Below, in pieces: positions 1-6,289 of a stretch of 10,000 nucleotides of DNA (the first letter of the stretch is position 1; each line of letters opens with the position of its first letter). Position numbers and translations under genes: made by a program. The stretch spans positions 1 to 10,000 of the forward strand of contig JAIWOB010000013.1 of NCBI GenBank assembly GCA_020217065.1, in the 5' to 3' direction. This DNA comes from Chloroflexota bacterium (GTDB lineage: Bacteria > Chloroflexota > Anaerolineae > Anaerolineales > Villigracilaceae). The notes beneath the pieces were generated by a model, which saw only the letters and a list, made by a program, of their open reading frames with translations, was not told the DNA's origin and did no database searches.

Positions 1-517
1 TCCATTGCCCAAGCGGCAGCAGATGCGGCAGTAAAAAGCCGCGCCAGCCCAGTTCTTCGCCAAGCGTAAAGACGACGTTGAAGAAAGGCGCGAGCGTGAA
101 CGCCAACAAAATCTGTATGGCGACGACGAGTTCGGCTGGCGCGGCGCTGCCGCCAGCGGCGGACGCCATCGCCTCTTTCATCATTGTAAAGTTCAAGTCC
201 AATTCGGCGACGCCGAAAAGCAGGGTAAACAGCCCGCCGAGGATGGATAGTCCAATGGGCAAAAGCCACGCCCAAAGGTAAAACCGCTTTGCGCCCAGTT
301 TGTTCAGCCGCAGGGCGTTGAGCGGACGCTTCATGACCAGCGTCGTTGCGGCGATTGCCGCGACGCCGGGACCCCACATGGCGAGCGCCCAAAAACCTTG
401 CGTCGCCAATTGTTTTGCGGCGGGGTCCATCTCTTCAAAGAGGAGCGGAATCAGGAAGAGCGTCCATGAAAACAAAAACGCGATTCCCAGAAACCATAGC
501 AAAGGTTGTTTTTTCAT
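1..517 (-). CDS. CPBP-family intramembrane metalloprotease (partial, C-terminus beyond left edge)
   Basis: The first 172 residues of a hydrophobic membrane protein are visible; the frame is open to the left edge. Membrane segments are seen near residues 7-27, 42-62, 80-104 and 130-152. They are followed by GEELGWRG (E154, E155, R159), the EExxxR signature of the CPBP (CAAX protease and bacteriocin-processing, Abi) family; the later conserved His motifs lie outside the window. Family members are glutamate-dependent intramembrane proteases. Some process prenylated CAAX proteins, and several bacterial members act in bacteriocin self-immunity; the substrate here is unknown. The start at 517 is set by AAGGAG seven or eight bases upstream and by the junction with the DUF4177 gene, whose stop lies 8 bases before it, so the two are probably cotranscribed. 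It is the last visible gene of the gntR-slipin-sdpI-like run. Confidence 0.88.
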   Translation of the reverse strand, partial: MKKQPLLWFLGIAFLFSWTLFLIPLLFEEMDPAAKQLATQGFWALAMWGPGVAAIAATTLVMKRPLNALRLNKLGAKRFYLWAWLLPIGLSILGGLFTLLFGVAELDLNFTMMKEAMASAAGGSAAPAELVVAIQILLAFTLAPFFNVVFTLGEELGWRGFLLPHLLPLGQW

Positions 518-525
518 TTTTCTCC

Positions 526-756
526 TTAGTCGAATCTCGAAGGCGTTGAGCGGCGGCGGATGACTTCGCGGGTCAGCGGACGCTTCGCAATCACGTTGAT
601 TTTATTCATGTTTTCGAGGATGTGCGTGGCGACGACTTCCCAGCCTTCCTCGCCCCAAGCGTTGAGCAGTTCCTCTAGTTCGTTCGCCTTTACGCCGGAC
701 CAAAATCCGCCGACGGTCTGCACGCGGTATTCCCATTGTTTGAGCTCTTCAGCCAT
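526..756 (-). CDS. DUF4177 domain-containing small protein
   Basis: This is a 76-residue soluble protein. WEYRVQTVGG near residues 8-17, then LEELLNAWGEEGWEVVA near residues 27-43 and INVIAKRP near residues 53-60, reproduce the DUF4177 pattern (an aromatic strand, a helix with L..LN..G.EGWE, and a closing strand ending in KRP). The family has no established biochemical function and usually occurs as a short stand-alone protein. The basic tail (REVIRRR near residues 63-69) is beyond the domain. The frame is open much farther upstream, through the neighbouring gene, but GGAGG five bases before the ATG at 756 fixes the start; an ATG four codons earlier (768) is less well placed. It lies 29 bases downstream of the sdpI-like gene, with a 16-base palindrome in the gap, and 8 bases upstream of the CPBP protease gene. 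Confidence 0.8.
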   Translation of the reverse strand: MAEELKQWEYRVQTVGGFWSGVKANELEELLNAWGEEGWEVVATHILENMNKINVIAKRPLTREVIRRRSTPSRFD

Positions 757-769
757 TTCAGCCTCCATT

Positions 770-785
770 CGTTTCACGTGAAACG
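770..785. promoter_or_regulatory. parS-like perfect palindrome, copy 1
   Basis: CGTTTCACGTGAAACG is a 16-base perfect palindrome between the sdpI-like stop and the DUF4177 start. Its inner 14 bases match the core of the widely conserved ParB-binding site (TGTTTCACGTGAAACA); only the outermost T/A pair is replaced by C/G. It could be a chromosome-segregation site, an operator, or an mRNA hairpin between two genes of one transcript. Confidence 0.6.
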
Positions 786-1436
786 CTACGCTTTTGTCTC
801 GCGGCGGTACAGCCAATACGAGTAGACCGCGAGAAACAGACTCGACCCAACCAACGGAACGAAGGTCAGCCAGAATGCGTCGGCGCCTCCCAAGAAGCCG
901 CCGACGATTGCCGCCCCGCCCGAAGCGATGAACAGGCTGGAGCCGAGTTGGTGGGTCTTGTCCCAAACCGAGTCGCTGGAGAGAGTCCAGGGAGTCCGAA
1001 TCCCAATGAAAAAGTTGCGCTTGGCTTTTCGCAGCATCCAGCCGACGACGATGAACAAGACGCCGAGAAAAGGCAGCAGCGCCGCGCTCATCTTGAAATT
1101 TTGATAGCCGAGATTCCACGCAAGGGTCAGCCCGTGAACGTAGAGCATGAACGCCGCCGTCAATGCGACGAAGAGGTTGAAACTCTCGCGGAATTGGGCG
1201 ATGTTCGCCTTAAGCGGGTCAATGTTGGGTAATATCACAAATAGAGCCAGCGTTCCCAATGTGACGAGCGGCGTCAGGAAGACGCCCCAGAATTTGGGCA
1301 TGTAGTCGTCCGCCTCGTCGTTGGCGTTCCAGTGCGAAGCCATCTGGTCGGGAAGCTGCCTCCACAGCAGCGCTCCCGTCAGCGCCGCCAGCCCAATCAA
1401 CGTAAGGGCGATGATGATGGTTGTTTTCGTTGTCAT
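786..1436 (-). CDS. SdpI-family membrane protein with DUF1648 domain
   Basis: This is a 216-residue integral membrane protein. After TM1 (about residues 6-24) comes LPDQMASHWNANDEADDYMPK (residues 28-48), the DUF1648 signature. Further TM segments lie near residues 49-70, 88-110, 117-135, 166-186 and 188-209. KRNFFIGIRTPWTLSSDSVW near residues 139-158 is the hallmark of SdpI, the Bacillus subtilis immunity protein against the SDP killing peptide. Distant homologues often act in envelope stress and rarely in true SDP immunity, since no toxin gene is seen here. The ATG at 1436 was chosen because GGAAAG lies eight bases upstream. An in-frame GTG at 1463 would place the start inside the palindrome with no ribosome site. 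The gene sits between the slipin and DUF4177 genes, each gap holding a CACGTG palindrome. Confidence 0.88.
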   Translation of the reverse strand: MTTKTTIIIALTLIGLAALTGALLWRQLPDQMASHWNANDEADDYMPKFWGVFLTPLVTLGTLALFVILPNIDPLKANIAQFRESFNLFVALTAAFMLYVHGLTLAWNLGYQNFKMSAALLPFLGVLFIVVGWMLRKAKRNFFIGIRTPWTLSSDSVWDKTHQLGSSLFIASGGAAIVGGFLGGADAFWLTFVPLVGSSLFLAVYSYWLYRRETKA

Positions 1437-1453
1437 CTGTTTTTCTTTCCATA

Positions 1454-1473
1454 GGCGTTTCACGTGAAACGCC
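1454..1473. promoter_or_regulatory. parS-like perfect palindrome, copy 2
   Basis: GGCGTTTCACGTGAAACGCC is a 20-base perfect palindrome in the 38-base gap between the slipin stop (1475) and the sdpI-like start (1436). Its 14-base core is identical to that at 771-784 and to the ParB-binding parS core. In the mRNA it could fold into a stem of about eight pairs; it lacks a following U-run, so it is not a normal terminator. Confidence 0.62.
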
Positions 1474-1474
1474 C

Positions 1475-2410
1475 TTATTTTTCCTTCGGCGCGTTATTCT
1501 GCGCCAGCGAGACCATGCCGCTCAGCCCGCCAAGATTCATCGTGTCTATCGCCGAGGAGGGAACGATGACCAGCGCGCCCTTTTCCTTCAAGCCTTCGAA
1601 GAGCATGTTCATCGCCCGCAGGTGCAGAGCGGTGGGGTTGTTGACGTACGCCTGCGACGCTTCCGCAAACGAATCGGCTATCTGCTTTTCGGACTCGCCG
1701 AGGATGACTCGCGCCTGGCGTTCGCGTTCCGCCTGCGCCTGGCGGGACATGGCGTCTTCCAGGTCCTGCGGGATGACGATGTCGCGGATTTCCACCGATT
1801 GCACGGTCACTCCCCAGGGGGTGGTGCGCTCGTCAATGACCGCTTGCAGTTCCTTGTCGATTGCGCTGCGCCCGACGAGAATGTCCGCCAGCATCTTTTT
1901 GCCGATGATATCGCGCAGGGCGGTCTGTGCAGCCCAGTCCACAGCGGCGCGGTAATCTTCCACTTCGAGCGCGGCTTTCTCCGCGTCCCACACCACCCAA
2001 AACAGCACGGCGTCCACGTCCACCGGCACGGTATCCTTTGTCAGCGTTTTTTGCGCGGCGAACGGCGTGACCATTACGCGGTGGTCAATCCACGCTGGCG
2101 CGGCGTCTACAATGGGAATAATCCAGAACATGCCGGGACCCTTTAATCCCTTAAACTTGCCAAGCCGCAGAACGATAACCTTTTCCCATTGCGAGGCGAC
2201 CTTGAGCGCGAACAAAATGTAAGCGCCGGCGAACGTCCATAAAACAACCCAGCCGCCGGTGAGCGCGTCGGGAAATTGCATTGCATCCCCGATAATCGCG
2301 CCGAGAATGGCGATTAGCAGAAAGACGCTGAAAACGCTTCCGGCAATCGGGGGAATACGCTGGTTTTCCCGTTTATTTTGAGCGAAAGATTTGATAATTC
2401 TTGATGTCAT
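1475..2410 (-). CDS. Slipin family protein (SPFH/Band 7, stomatin-like)
   Basis: This 311-residue protein has two N-terminal membrane segments (about residues 22-41 and 53-71). A slipin-type SPFH domain opens with EKVIVLRLGKFKGLKGPGMF (residues 76-95) and includes the conserved YRAAVDWAAQTALRDIIGKK near residues 153-172. A charged helical stretch (QAQAERERQARVILGESEKQ, about residues 224-243) and a C-terminal tail follow. Slipins are membrane scaffold proteins that oligomerise in lipid microdomains. Bacterial slipin genes often neighbour an NfeD gene and protease-linked genes; no NfeD is visible here, although a CPBP protease is encoded farther down the same run. AAGGAG seven bases before ATG 2410 supports the start, which follows the gntR stop by only 14 bases. 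Prohibitin or flotillin are less likely because the slipin EKVIVLRLGK block is present. Confidence 0.9.
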   Translation of the reverse strand: MTSRIIKSFAQNKRENQRIPPIAGSVFSVFLLIAILGAIIGDAMQFPDALTGGWVVLWTFAGAYILFALKVASQWEKVIVLRLGKFKGLKGPGMFWIIPIVDAAPAWIDHRVMVTPFAAQKTLTKDTVPVDVDAVLFWVVWDAEKAALEVEDYRAAVDWAAQTALRDIIGKKMLADILVGRSAIDKELQAVIDERTTPWGVTVQSVEIRDIVIPQDLEDAMSRQAQAERERQARVILGESEKQIADSFAEASQAYVNNPTALHLRAMNMLFEGLKEKGALVIVPSSAIDTMNLGGLSGMVSLAQNNAPKEK

Positions 2411-2424
2411 TTTAATTCTCCTTT

Positions 2425-2841
2425 TTAGTTCTCTTGCGAAGACGGTTCTTTACAAGCCTTCAGCCTGTCTTTCACCGTTTGACTGATTTCTCTCTCCGAG
2501 AAGCCAAGCCGCAGCGCTTCGTTGATAAACCGCTGCGTGAGTTCGCCAAGCGACTCCCGTCTCAATTTTTCGCTGGCTTCCGGCGGCGGAATTTCGGTGA
2601 TGTAGGTGCCGCGTCCTTGTTGCGTGGAAATGATTCTTTCCTCGTCCAAGATGCGATAGGCGCGCGCCACGGTGTTGAAGTTGACCCGTAATTCCGACGC
2701 CAGCGCGCGGACGGTGGGCAGCTGGTCGCCAGGCTTCAAAATCCCATTCGCCAATTGACTTTGTATCTGGTTGACAATTTGGGTATAGATGGGCAGCCCT
2801 GAATGAAAGTCGAGGTTGAGGGTGAGCTTTTTTTCTGTCAT
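2425..2841 (-). CDS. GntR-family transcriptional regulator, YtrA type
   Basis: This is a 138-residue regulator. A winged helix-turn-helix spans about residues 10-82, with the GntR pattern LPIYTQIVNQIQSQLANGIL, PGDQLPTVRALASELRVNFNTVARAYRILDEE and the wing QQGRGTYI. Only a short helical tail follows (about residues 85-130), so there is no large effector-binding domain; this is the mark of the YtrA subfamily. Such repressors usually control their own operon of membrane proteins or ABC transporters and respond to cell-envelope stress or antibiotics. It is the first gene of the run, with a near-consensus promoter and repeated ATTGTA motifs directly upstream, so autoregulation is likely. The ATG at 2841 is preceded by a modest AAGG about eight bases upstream. 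Confidence 0.92.
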   Translation of the reverse strand: MTEKKLTLNLDFHSGLPIYTQIVNQIQSQLANGILKPGDQLPTVRALASELRVNFNTVARAYRILDEERIISTQQGRGTYITEIPPPEASEKLRRESLGELTQRFINEALRLGFSEREISQTVKDRLKACKEPSSQEN

Positions 2842-2854
2842 GCGTCGCCTTCGT

Positions 2855-2886
2855 ATTGTACTAATTGTATCATTGTAATAATTGTA
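2855..2886 (-). repeat. Four ATTGTA repeats, candidate operator of the GntR regulator
   Basis: ATTGTA occurs at 2855-2860, 2864-2869, 2872-2877 and 2881-2886, with starts 9, 8 and 9 bases apart, so alternate copies are exactly 17 bases apart. On the minus strand the copy farthest upstream (2881-2886) is the TACAAT -10 box, and the other three lie between it and the gntR start codon. A repressor bound here would block transcription. That it is bound by the adjacent GntR protein is inference. Confidence 0.55.
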
Positions 2887-2908
2887 TTCTTTTTTGCTTT
2901 TTTGTCAA
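2881..2908 (-). promoter_or_regulatory. Promoter of the gntR-slipin-sdpI-like operon
   Basis: On the minus strand, TTGACA (2908-2903), a 16-base A-rich spacer and TACAAT (2886-2881) form a near-consensus sigma-70-type promoter. The predicted start is near 2874, giving a leader of about 33 bases before the gntR ATG. The -10 box is one of the four ATTGTA repeats. Confidence 0.72.
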
Positions 2909-2983
2909 TCCCCCTGTAAACGAAAACTTCGCCCTGGAAGCAGCCGAAGCGAAACGGTTGTTTTTCTTGCGAGCCGCGGCGGT

Positions 2984-4459
2984 TTATTTTTTGATTTTCA
3001 TGCGGCGCATCGCCGTTCCCAACCTTTTGATACCCTCTTCGATGTCTTCCGCTGGCTGCGACGCAAAGTTGAGGCGAATCCATTCGTCCCCGCTTACGCC
3101 GTCGGTGAAGAAAAGGCTGCCGGGCGCGAACGCCACGCCTTCTTTGCATGCGACGGGCAGCAATTCGCTTGCGGACATGGATTCGGGCAGTTTCAGCCAA
3201 ATGAACAATCCGCCTTTGGGCGTGTCGAAAGAGACGCTGGGAGGCAGGCGGCGGTCAATGGCTTCGAGCATGGCGTCGCGCCGTTTGCGAAAGACCTGAC
3301 AGGAGCGATGCAGGTAGGCTTGATACCGCCCGACGGTGACAAAGGCGTCCAGCGCGCGTTGAATCAAAGTCGAAGTCGCCAGGTCGCTCAGACGTTTGAA
3401 GTTGAGCAGGCTGTCGTAGACGGGACCGTCCGCCACGATGAAGCCGACGCGAAGACCGGGCATCAGCATTTTTGAGAAGGTGCTGACGTAAATCACCTGC
3501 CCGCCGGGGTCCAGCGCTTTGAGCGACGGCTGGGCGTGACCTTCGTAGCGCAGGTCGCCGACGAAATCGTCTTCAAGAATCGGCACGTTGTACCTGTCCG
3601 CAAGCGCAATCAATTGACGGCGGCGGGCGCCGCTGAGGCAGGTTCCCGTCGGGTTGTGAAAGTTCGGGATGGTGTAAATCAACTTGGGATGATATTGCTG
3701 GAGGAGAGTCTCCATCTTTTCGACTTGCATTCCCTGTCCATCCATTGGAACGCCAATGACTTGAAATCCCAGCGTGCGGAAGAGGTCGAGGGCGGATGAA
3801 TAGGTGGGGTCTTCGACGAGGACGACGTCGTTGGGCTTCAATAAAACCTGCGTTGTCAGAAAAATCGCCTGCTGCGACCCCGCCGTAATGAGGACGTTTT
3901 CGGGATGCGTCTGCAATCCCTGACTGGCGAGGATGTGGGCGATGCCTTCGCGCAGCGGCGCGTACCCGTTGCGTTCGCCATATTCCAGCGCGGAAATTTG
4001 GTCGCGGCGCATCACGCTTTGAATAATCTTGCGAAATTCTTCAGTCGGAAATTGACGCGCGTCGCTGACGCCGCTGGCAAAACTAATGGGATGCGGATGT
4101 CCCGCCGCGGCAAGCATGTCGTCCACCGCATCCGATTTGCGCAGGATGTGATTGGAGCGAAGGCTTTGTTGCCAAAGGGGCAAAGCGGCGTCGCTGTTTT
4201 TGGAAATCGCCGGCGTTGGATTTTGAGGCAGGACGTACGTGCCGCTGCCCATGCGCGAGAAAACCAAACCGTCGGCTTCCAGCTCGGCGTAAGCGTTTTC
4301 GACCGTGCTGCGGTTGACCCCCAGGTCGCGCGCCAACTGACGGCAAGCGGGCAGGCGCGTGCCGGCGGAAAGGCTTCCCGATAGAATCGCCTGACGAAGG
4401 TATGCCCCAATCTGCTGGTAGAGCGGCGTCTCGCTTTGTCGGTCGAGCGCAATCCTCAT
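2984..4459 (-). CDS. pdxR: MocR-family regulator (GntR wHTH plus PLP-binding aminotransferase-like domain), probable PdxR
   Basis: This 491-residue protein has an N-terminal GntR winged helix (about residues 10-77: TPLYQQIGAYLRQAILSG, LPACRQLARDLGVNRSTVENAYAEL, GSGTYV). A linker leads into a fold-type I aminotransferase domain (about residues 125-490). PLP-site residues are visible: NPTG with N269, Asp in ILEDDF (297/298), STFSK with the Schiff-base Lys K330, and R462 in WIRLNF. MocR proteins use the aminotransferase domain as a ligand sensor. PdxR members bind PLP and activate pdxST when PLP is scarce. The assignment to PdxR rests on the divergent position directly next to pdxS; the domain architecture alone would only say MocR. 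AAGGAG seven bases before the ATG supports the start. Autoregulation is likely, since a dyad overlaps its probable promoter. Confidence 0.9.
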   Translation of the reverse strand: MRIALDRQSETPLYQQIGAYLRQAILSGSLSAGTRLPACRQLARDLGVNRSTVENAYAELEADGLVFSRMGSGTYVLPQNPTPAISKNSDAALPLWQQSLRSNHILRKSDAVDDMLAAAGHPHPISFASGVSDARQFPTEEFRKIIQSVMRRDQISALEYGERNGYAPLREGIAHILASQGLQTHPENVLITAGSQQAIFLTTQVLLKPNDVVLVEDPTYSSALDLFRTLGFQVIGVPMDGQGMQVEKMETLLQQYHPKLIYTIPNFHNPTGTCLSGARRRQLIALADRYNVPILEDDFVGDLRYEGHAQPSLKALDPGGQVIYVSTFSKMLMPGLRVGFIVADGPVYDSLLNFKRLSDLATSTLIQRALDAFVTVGRYQAYLHRSCQVFRKRRDAMLEAIDRRLPPSVSFDTPKGGLFIWLKLPESMSASELLPVACKEGVAFAPGSLFFTDGVSGDEWIRLNFASQPAEDIEEGIKRLGTAMRRMKIKK

Positions 4460-4478
4460 TTTCCGTCTCCTTTTAAAA

Positions 4479-4602
4479 ATTGGCTTGGTGAATATATCAC
4501 CATCCTGAACGAAAAAACAGAGACAATTTACTTTAAACTCAACCGTCTGGCGAAATTGGTCTGGTCGTTCTTTCTAAATATTGGCTCTTAACGTATGCCA
4601 AT
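4479..4602. promoter_or_regulatory. Repeated ATTGG motifs in the pdxR/pdxS divergent region, candidate PdxR operators
   Basis: Within the 246-base gap, AAATTGG-N3-GGT occurs as a direct repeat at 4477-4489 and 4553-4565. ATTGGC recurs at 4580-4585 and, inverted as GCCAAT, at 4597-4602, forming ATTGGC-N11-GCCAAT around the likely pdxS -35 box. A mix of direct and inverted half-sites suits a dimeric MocR regulator. Binding by PdxR is inferred. Confidence 0.5.
4486..4502. promoter_or_regulatory. Dyad TGGTGA-N5-TCACCA upstream of pdxR
   Basis: Six-base perfect arms flank ATATA, 26 bases upstream of the pdxR start codon. On the minus strand the centre contains TATATT, a possible pdxR -10 box, though no good -35 box is seen at the proper distance. 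A protein bound to this dyad would cover the start of pdxR transcription, which fits autoregulation. Confidence 0.45.
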
Positions 4603-4615
4603 TTTGTCCTAAAAT
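4588..4615 (+). promoter_or_regulatory. Probable pdxST promoter
   Basis: TTAACG (4588-4593), a 16-base spacer and TAAAAT (4610-4615) give a moderate promoter with a weak -35 box. This suits a gene pair that needs an activator such as PdxR. The predicted start near 4622 leaves a leader of about 84 bases. That leader opens with a hairpin, AAAACC-TGTC-GGTTTT at 4627-4642, of unknown role, and ends with AGGAG six or seven bases before the pdxS ATG. Confidence 0.5.
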
Positions 4616-4705
4616 CTAAAATCATTAAAACCTGTCGGTTTTGTTTAGGTAAATCGCCTGCGGAATCTCCGTATGGAAAAATTCAAAATAAATTAGGAGC
4701 GCAAC

Positions 4706-5593
4706 ATGGAACAAAAAACTGGCACCTGGACTGAGAAAAAAGGGCTGGCGCAAATGCTCAAAGGCGGCGTCATTATGGACGTGGTGACGCCGGAACACGC
4801 AAAGATTGCCGAAGACGCTGGCGCTTGCGCGGTCATGGCGTTGGAACGCGTGCCTGCCGATATTCGCGCGAACGGCGGCGTCGCCCGCATGAGCGACCCC
4901 GATTTGATTCTCAAAATCATGGACGCGGTGACCATCCCCGTGATGGCGAAGTGCCGCATCGGGCATTTTGTCGAAGCCCAGATTCTCGAAGCCATCGGCG
5001 TGGACTACATTGACGAATCTGAGGTGTTGACGCCCGCCGACGAGTCCAACCACATTTTAAAACACAACTTCAAAGTCCCGTTTGTTTGCGGCTGCCGCAA
5101 TCTCGGCGAAGCGCTGCGCCGCGTAGGCGAAGGCGCGGCGATGATTCGCACCAAAGGCGAGGCGGGGACGGGAGACGTGGTCGAAGCCGTCCGTCACGCC
5201 CGCACCGTGCTGGGCGAAATCCGCCGCCTGATCACAATGGCGGACGAGGAACTGATGGCTTACGCTAAGGAAATCGGCGCGCCTTACGAGTTGGTCAAGG
5301 AAACGAAAGAACTCGGGCGCATGCCTGTCGTCAACTTTGCCGCCGGCGGCGTGGCGACCCCCGCCGACGCGGCGCTGATGATGCAATTGGGCGTAGACGG
5401 CGTCTTCGTCGGCTCTGGCATTTTCAAGAGCGGCGACCCCGCCAAGCGCGCGGCGGCGATTGTCAAAGCCGTGACCCATTACAAGGACGCCGGCATTCTC
5501 GCGGAAGTCAGCAAGAATCTCGGCGAGCCGATGGTTGGGCGCAACGTATCGCAGATGCCCGAAGGCGAGAAAATCGCCGGACGGGGTTGGTAA
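4706..5593 (+). CDS. pdxS: Pyridoxal 5'-phosphate synthase subunit PdxS
   Basis: PdxS is the synthase subunit of the DXP-independent vitamin B6 pathway. It builds PLP from ribose 5-phosphate, glyceraldehyde 3-phosphate and ammonia supplied by PdxT, as a 12-mer core carrying 12 PdxT subunits. The 295-residue length is typical. The (beta/alpha)8 barrel signatures are all present: GGVIMDV with D25, [21 protein letters not shown] near residues 46-65, [14 protein letters not shown] with the first catalytic Lys K82, [13 protein letters not shown], and [11 protein letters not shown] with the second catalytic Lys K150. The glycine-rich phosphate-binding region ([20 protein letters not shown], then GVFVGSGIF) is intact. 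AGGAG precedes the ATG. pdxT follows 71 bases downstream in the same direction, and the likely activator gene is divergent. Confidence 0.98.
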   Translation: MEQKTGTWTEKKGLAQMLKGGVIMDVVTPEHAKIAEDAGACAVMALERVPADIRANGGVARMSDPDLILKIMDAVTIPVMAKCRIGHFVEAQILEAIGVDYIDESEVLTPADESNHILKHNFKVPFVCGCRNLGEALRRVGEGAAMIRTKGEAGTGDVVEAVRHARTVLGEIRRLITMADEELMAYAKEIGAPYELVKETKELGRMPVVNFAAGGVATPADAALMMQLGVDGVFVGSGIFKSGDPAKRAAAIVKAVTHYKDAGILAEVSKNLGEPMVGRNVSQMPEGEKIAGRGW

Positions 5594-5600
5594 TTTGACC

Positions 5601-5647
5601 GTGGACGATGGAGCGTTGACCGTTTGCGGTTGCCGTCCATCGTCCAC
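5601..5647. repeat. Inverted repeat between pdxS and pdxT
   Basis: GTGGACGATGGA (5601-5612) and TCCATCGTCCAC (5636-5647) are perfect 12-base arms around a 23-base loop. The loop holds a smaller hairpin, ACCG-TTTG-CGGT (5619-5630). The related units CCGTCCATCG, CCACCGTCC and ATGG continue to about 5657, like a small REP- or minisatellite-type intergenic element. The hairpin has no following T-run, so it is not a classical terminator; it could stabilise the pdxS message or set the pdxS:pdxT ratio. Confidence 0.65.
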
Positions 5648-5664
5648 CGTCCATGGTCTGAATT

Positions 5665-6243
5665 ATGAAAATAGGCGTTCTCGCCCTGCAGGGCGATTTT
5701 TCCGAACATATCTCCATGCTGAAAAGCATCGGCGTGGAGGCGGTTGAAGTCCGTTTGCCGAAACATCTCGACGGTTTGAGCGGGCTGATTATTCCCGGCG
5801 GCGAATCTACCACCATTGGCAAACTTGCCGTCGCTTATGATTTGATGGAGCCGCTGCGCGAGTTCGGCAAGTCTCATGCCATTTGGGGAACCTGCGCCGG
5901 CGCCATCTTCCTCTCGAAAGACGCGAAGGTCAATCAGCCCCTGCTGGGCTTGATGGATATTACCGTCCAACGCAACGCTTTTGGGCGGCAGGTGGATTCT
6001 TTCGAGACCGACCTCGATATTGAGGAATTGAAAAAAGCCTCCGGCACGACGCATCCCTACCATGCGGTTTTCATTCGCGCTCCCATCATTGAGGCGGTAC
6101 ATGGGCAGGCAAAAGCGCTTGCCGCGCTCGAAGATGGACGCATCGTCGCCGCGCGGGAAGGACGTTTGCTCGCCACTTCCTTTCACCCTGAACTAACCTC
6201 CGACGCGCGATTTCATCAGTATTTTATTTCACTGGCGGGGTAA
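5665..6243 (+). CDS. pdxT: Pyridoxal 5'-phosphate synthase glutaminase subunit PdxT
   Basis: PdxT is the class I (triad) glutamine amidotransferase that hydrolyses glutamine and channels ammonia to PdxS. The 192-residue protein begins with MKIGVLALQGDFSEH and has PGGESTTIGKL near residues 45-53. The nucleophile is C77 in GTCAGAIFL, and the rest of the triad is H174 and E176 in SFHPELTSD. VQRNAFGRQVDSFE (about residues 101-114) is a family block near the active site. All key residues are intact and the length is usual. The start is fixed by homology at MKIGVLALQG; no clear Shine-Dalgarno sequence lies in the short stretch between the upstream repeat and the ATG, so its translation may differ in efficiency from that of pdxS. 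Confidence 0.98.
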   Translation: MKIGVLALQGDFSEHISMLKSIGVEAVEVRLPKHLDGLSGLIIPGGESTTIGKLAVAYDLMEPLREFGKSHAIWGTCAGAIFLSKDAKVNQPLLGLMDITVQRNAFGRQVDSFETDLDIEELKKASGTTHPYHAVFIRAPIIEAVHGQAKALAALEDGRIVAAREGRLLATSFHPELTSDARFHQYFISLAG

Positions 6244-6249
6244 AATTGA

Positions 6250-6285
6250 GACCCTAAAGGTTTTCAAAGCCTTTAGGGTCTTTTT
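6250..6285 (+). terminator. Intrinsic terminator of pdxST
   Basis: GACCCTAAAGG (6250-6260) pairs perfectly with CCTTTAGGGTC (6270-6280) over 11 pairs around a 9-base loop, followed by five Ts. It starts 6 bases after the pdxT stop and ends only 4 bases before the next start codon. Confidence 0.93.
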
Positions 6286-6289
6286 AGAG

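Noticed and set aside
757..1119. Upstream extension of the DUF4177 frame to give 197 residues
   Set aside because: The extra part overlaps the sdpI-like gene and reads as low-complexity Arg-rich sequence; GGAGG before ATG 756 gives a complete DUF4177 protein.
1437..1463. GTG start at 1463 for the SdpI-like protein
   Set aside because: The codon lies inside the 20-base palindrome with no ribosome site, whereas ATG 1436 has GGAAAG at a proper distance.
1454..1473. Reading the 20-base palindrome as an intrinsic terminator within the operon
   Set aside because: No T-run follows on the minus strand (the next bases are TATGGAAAG), and the next gene starts within 18 bases.
1421..2146. Long plus-strand open frame antisense to the slipin gene
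   Set aside because: Its translation has no family signature and is rich in His/Arg, as expected for the complement of a GC-rich gene; the minus-strand slipin is unmistakable.
2923..2949. Possible terminator of pdxR on the minus strand (CTTCG/CGAAG stem followed by TTTT)
   Set aside because: The stem is only five pairs with a 13-base loop and a short T-run, so it is too weak to call.
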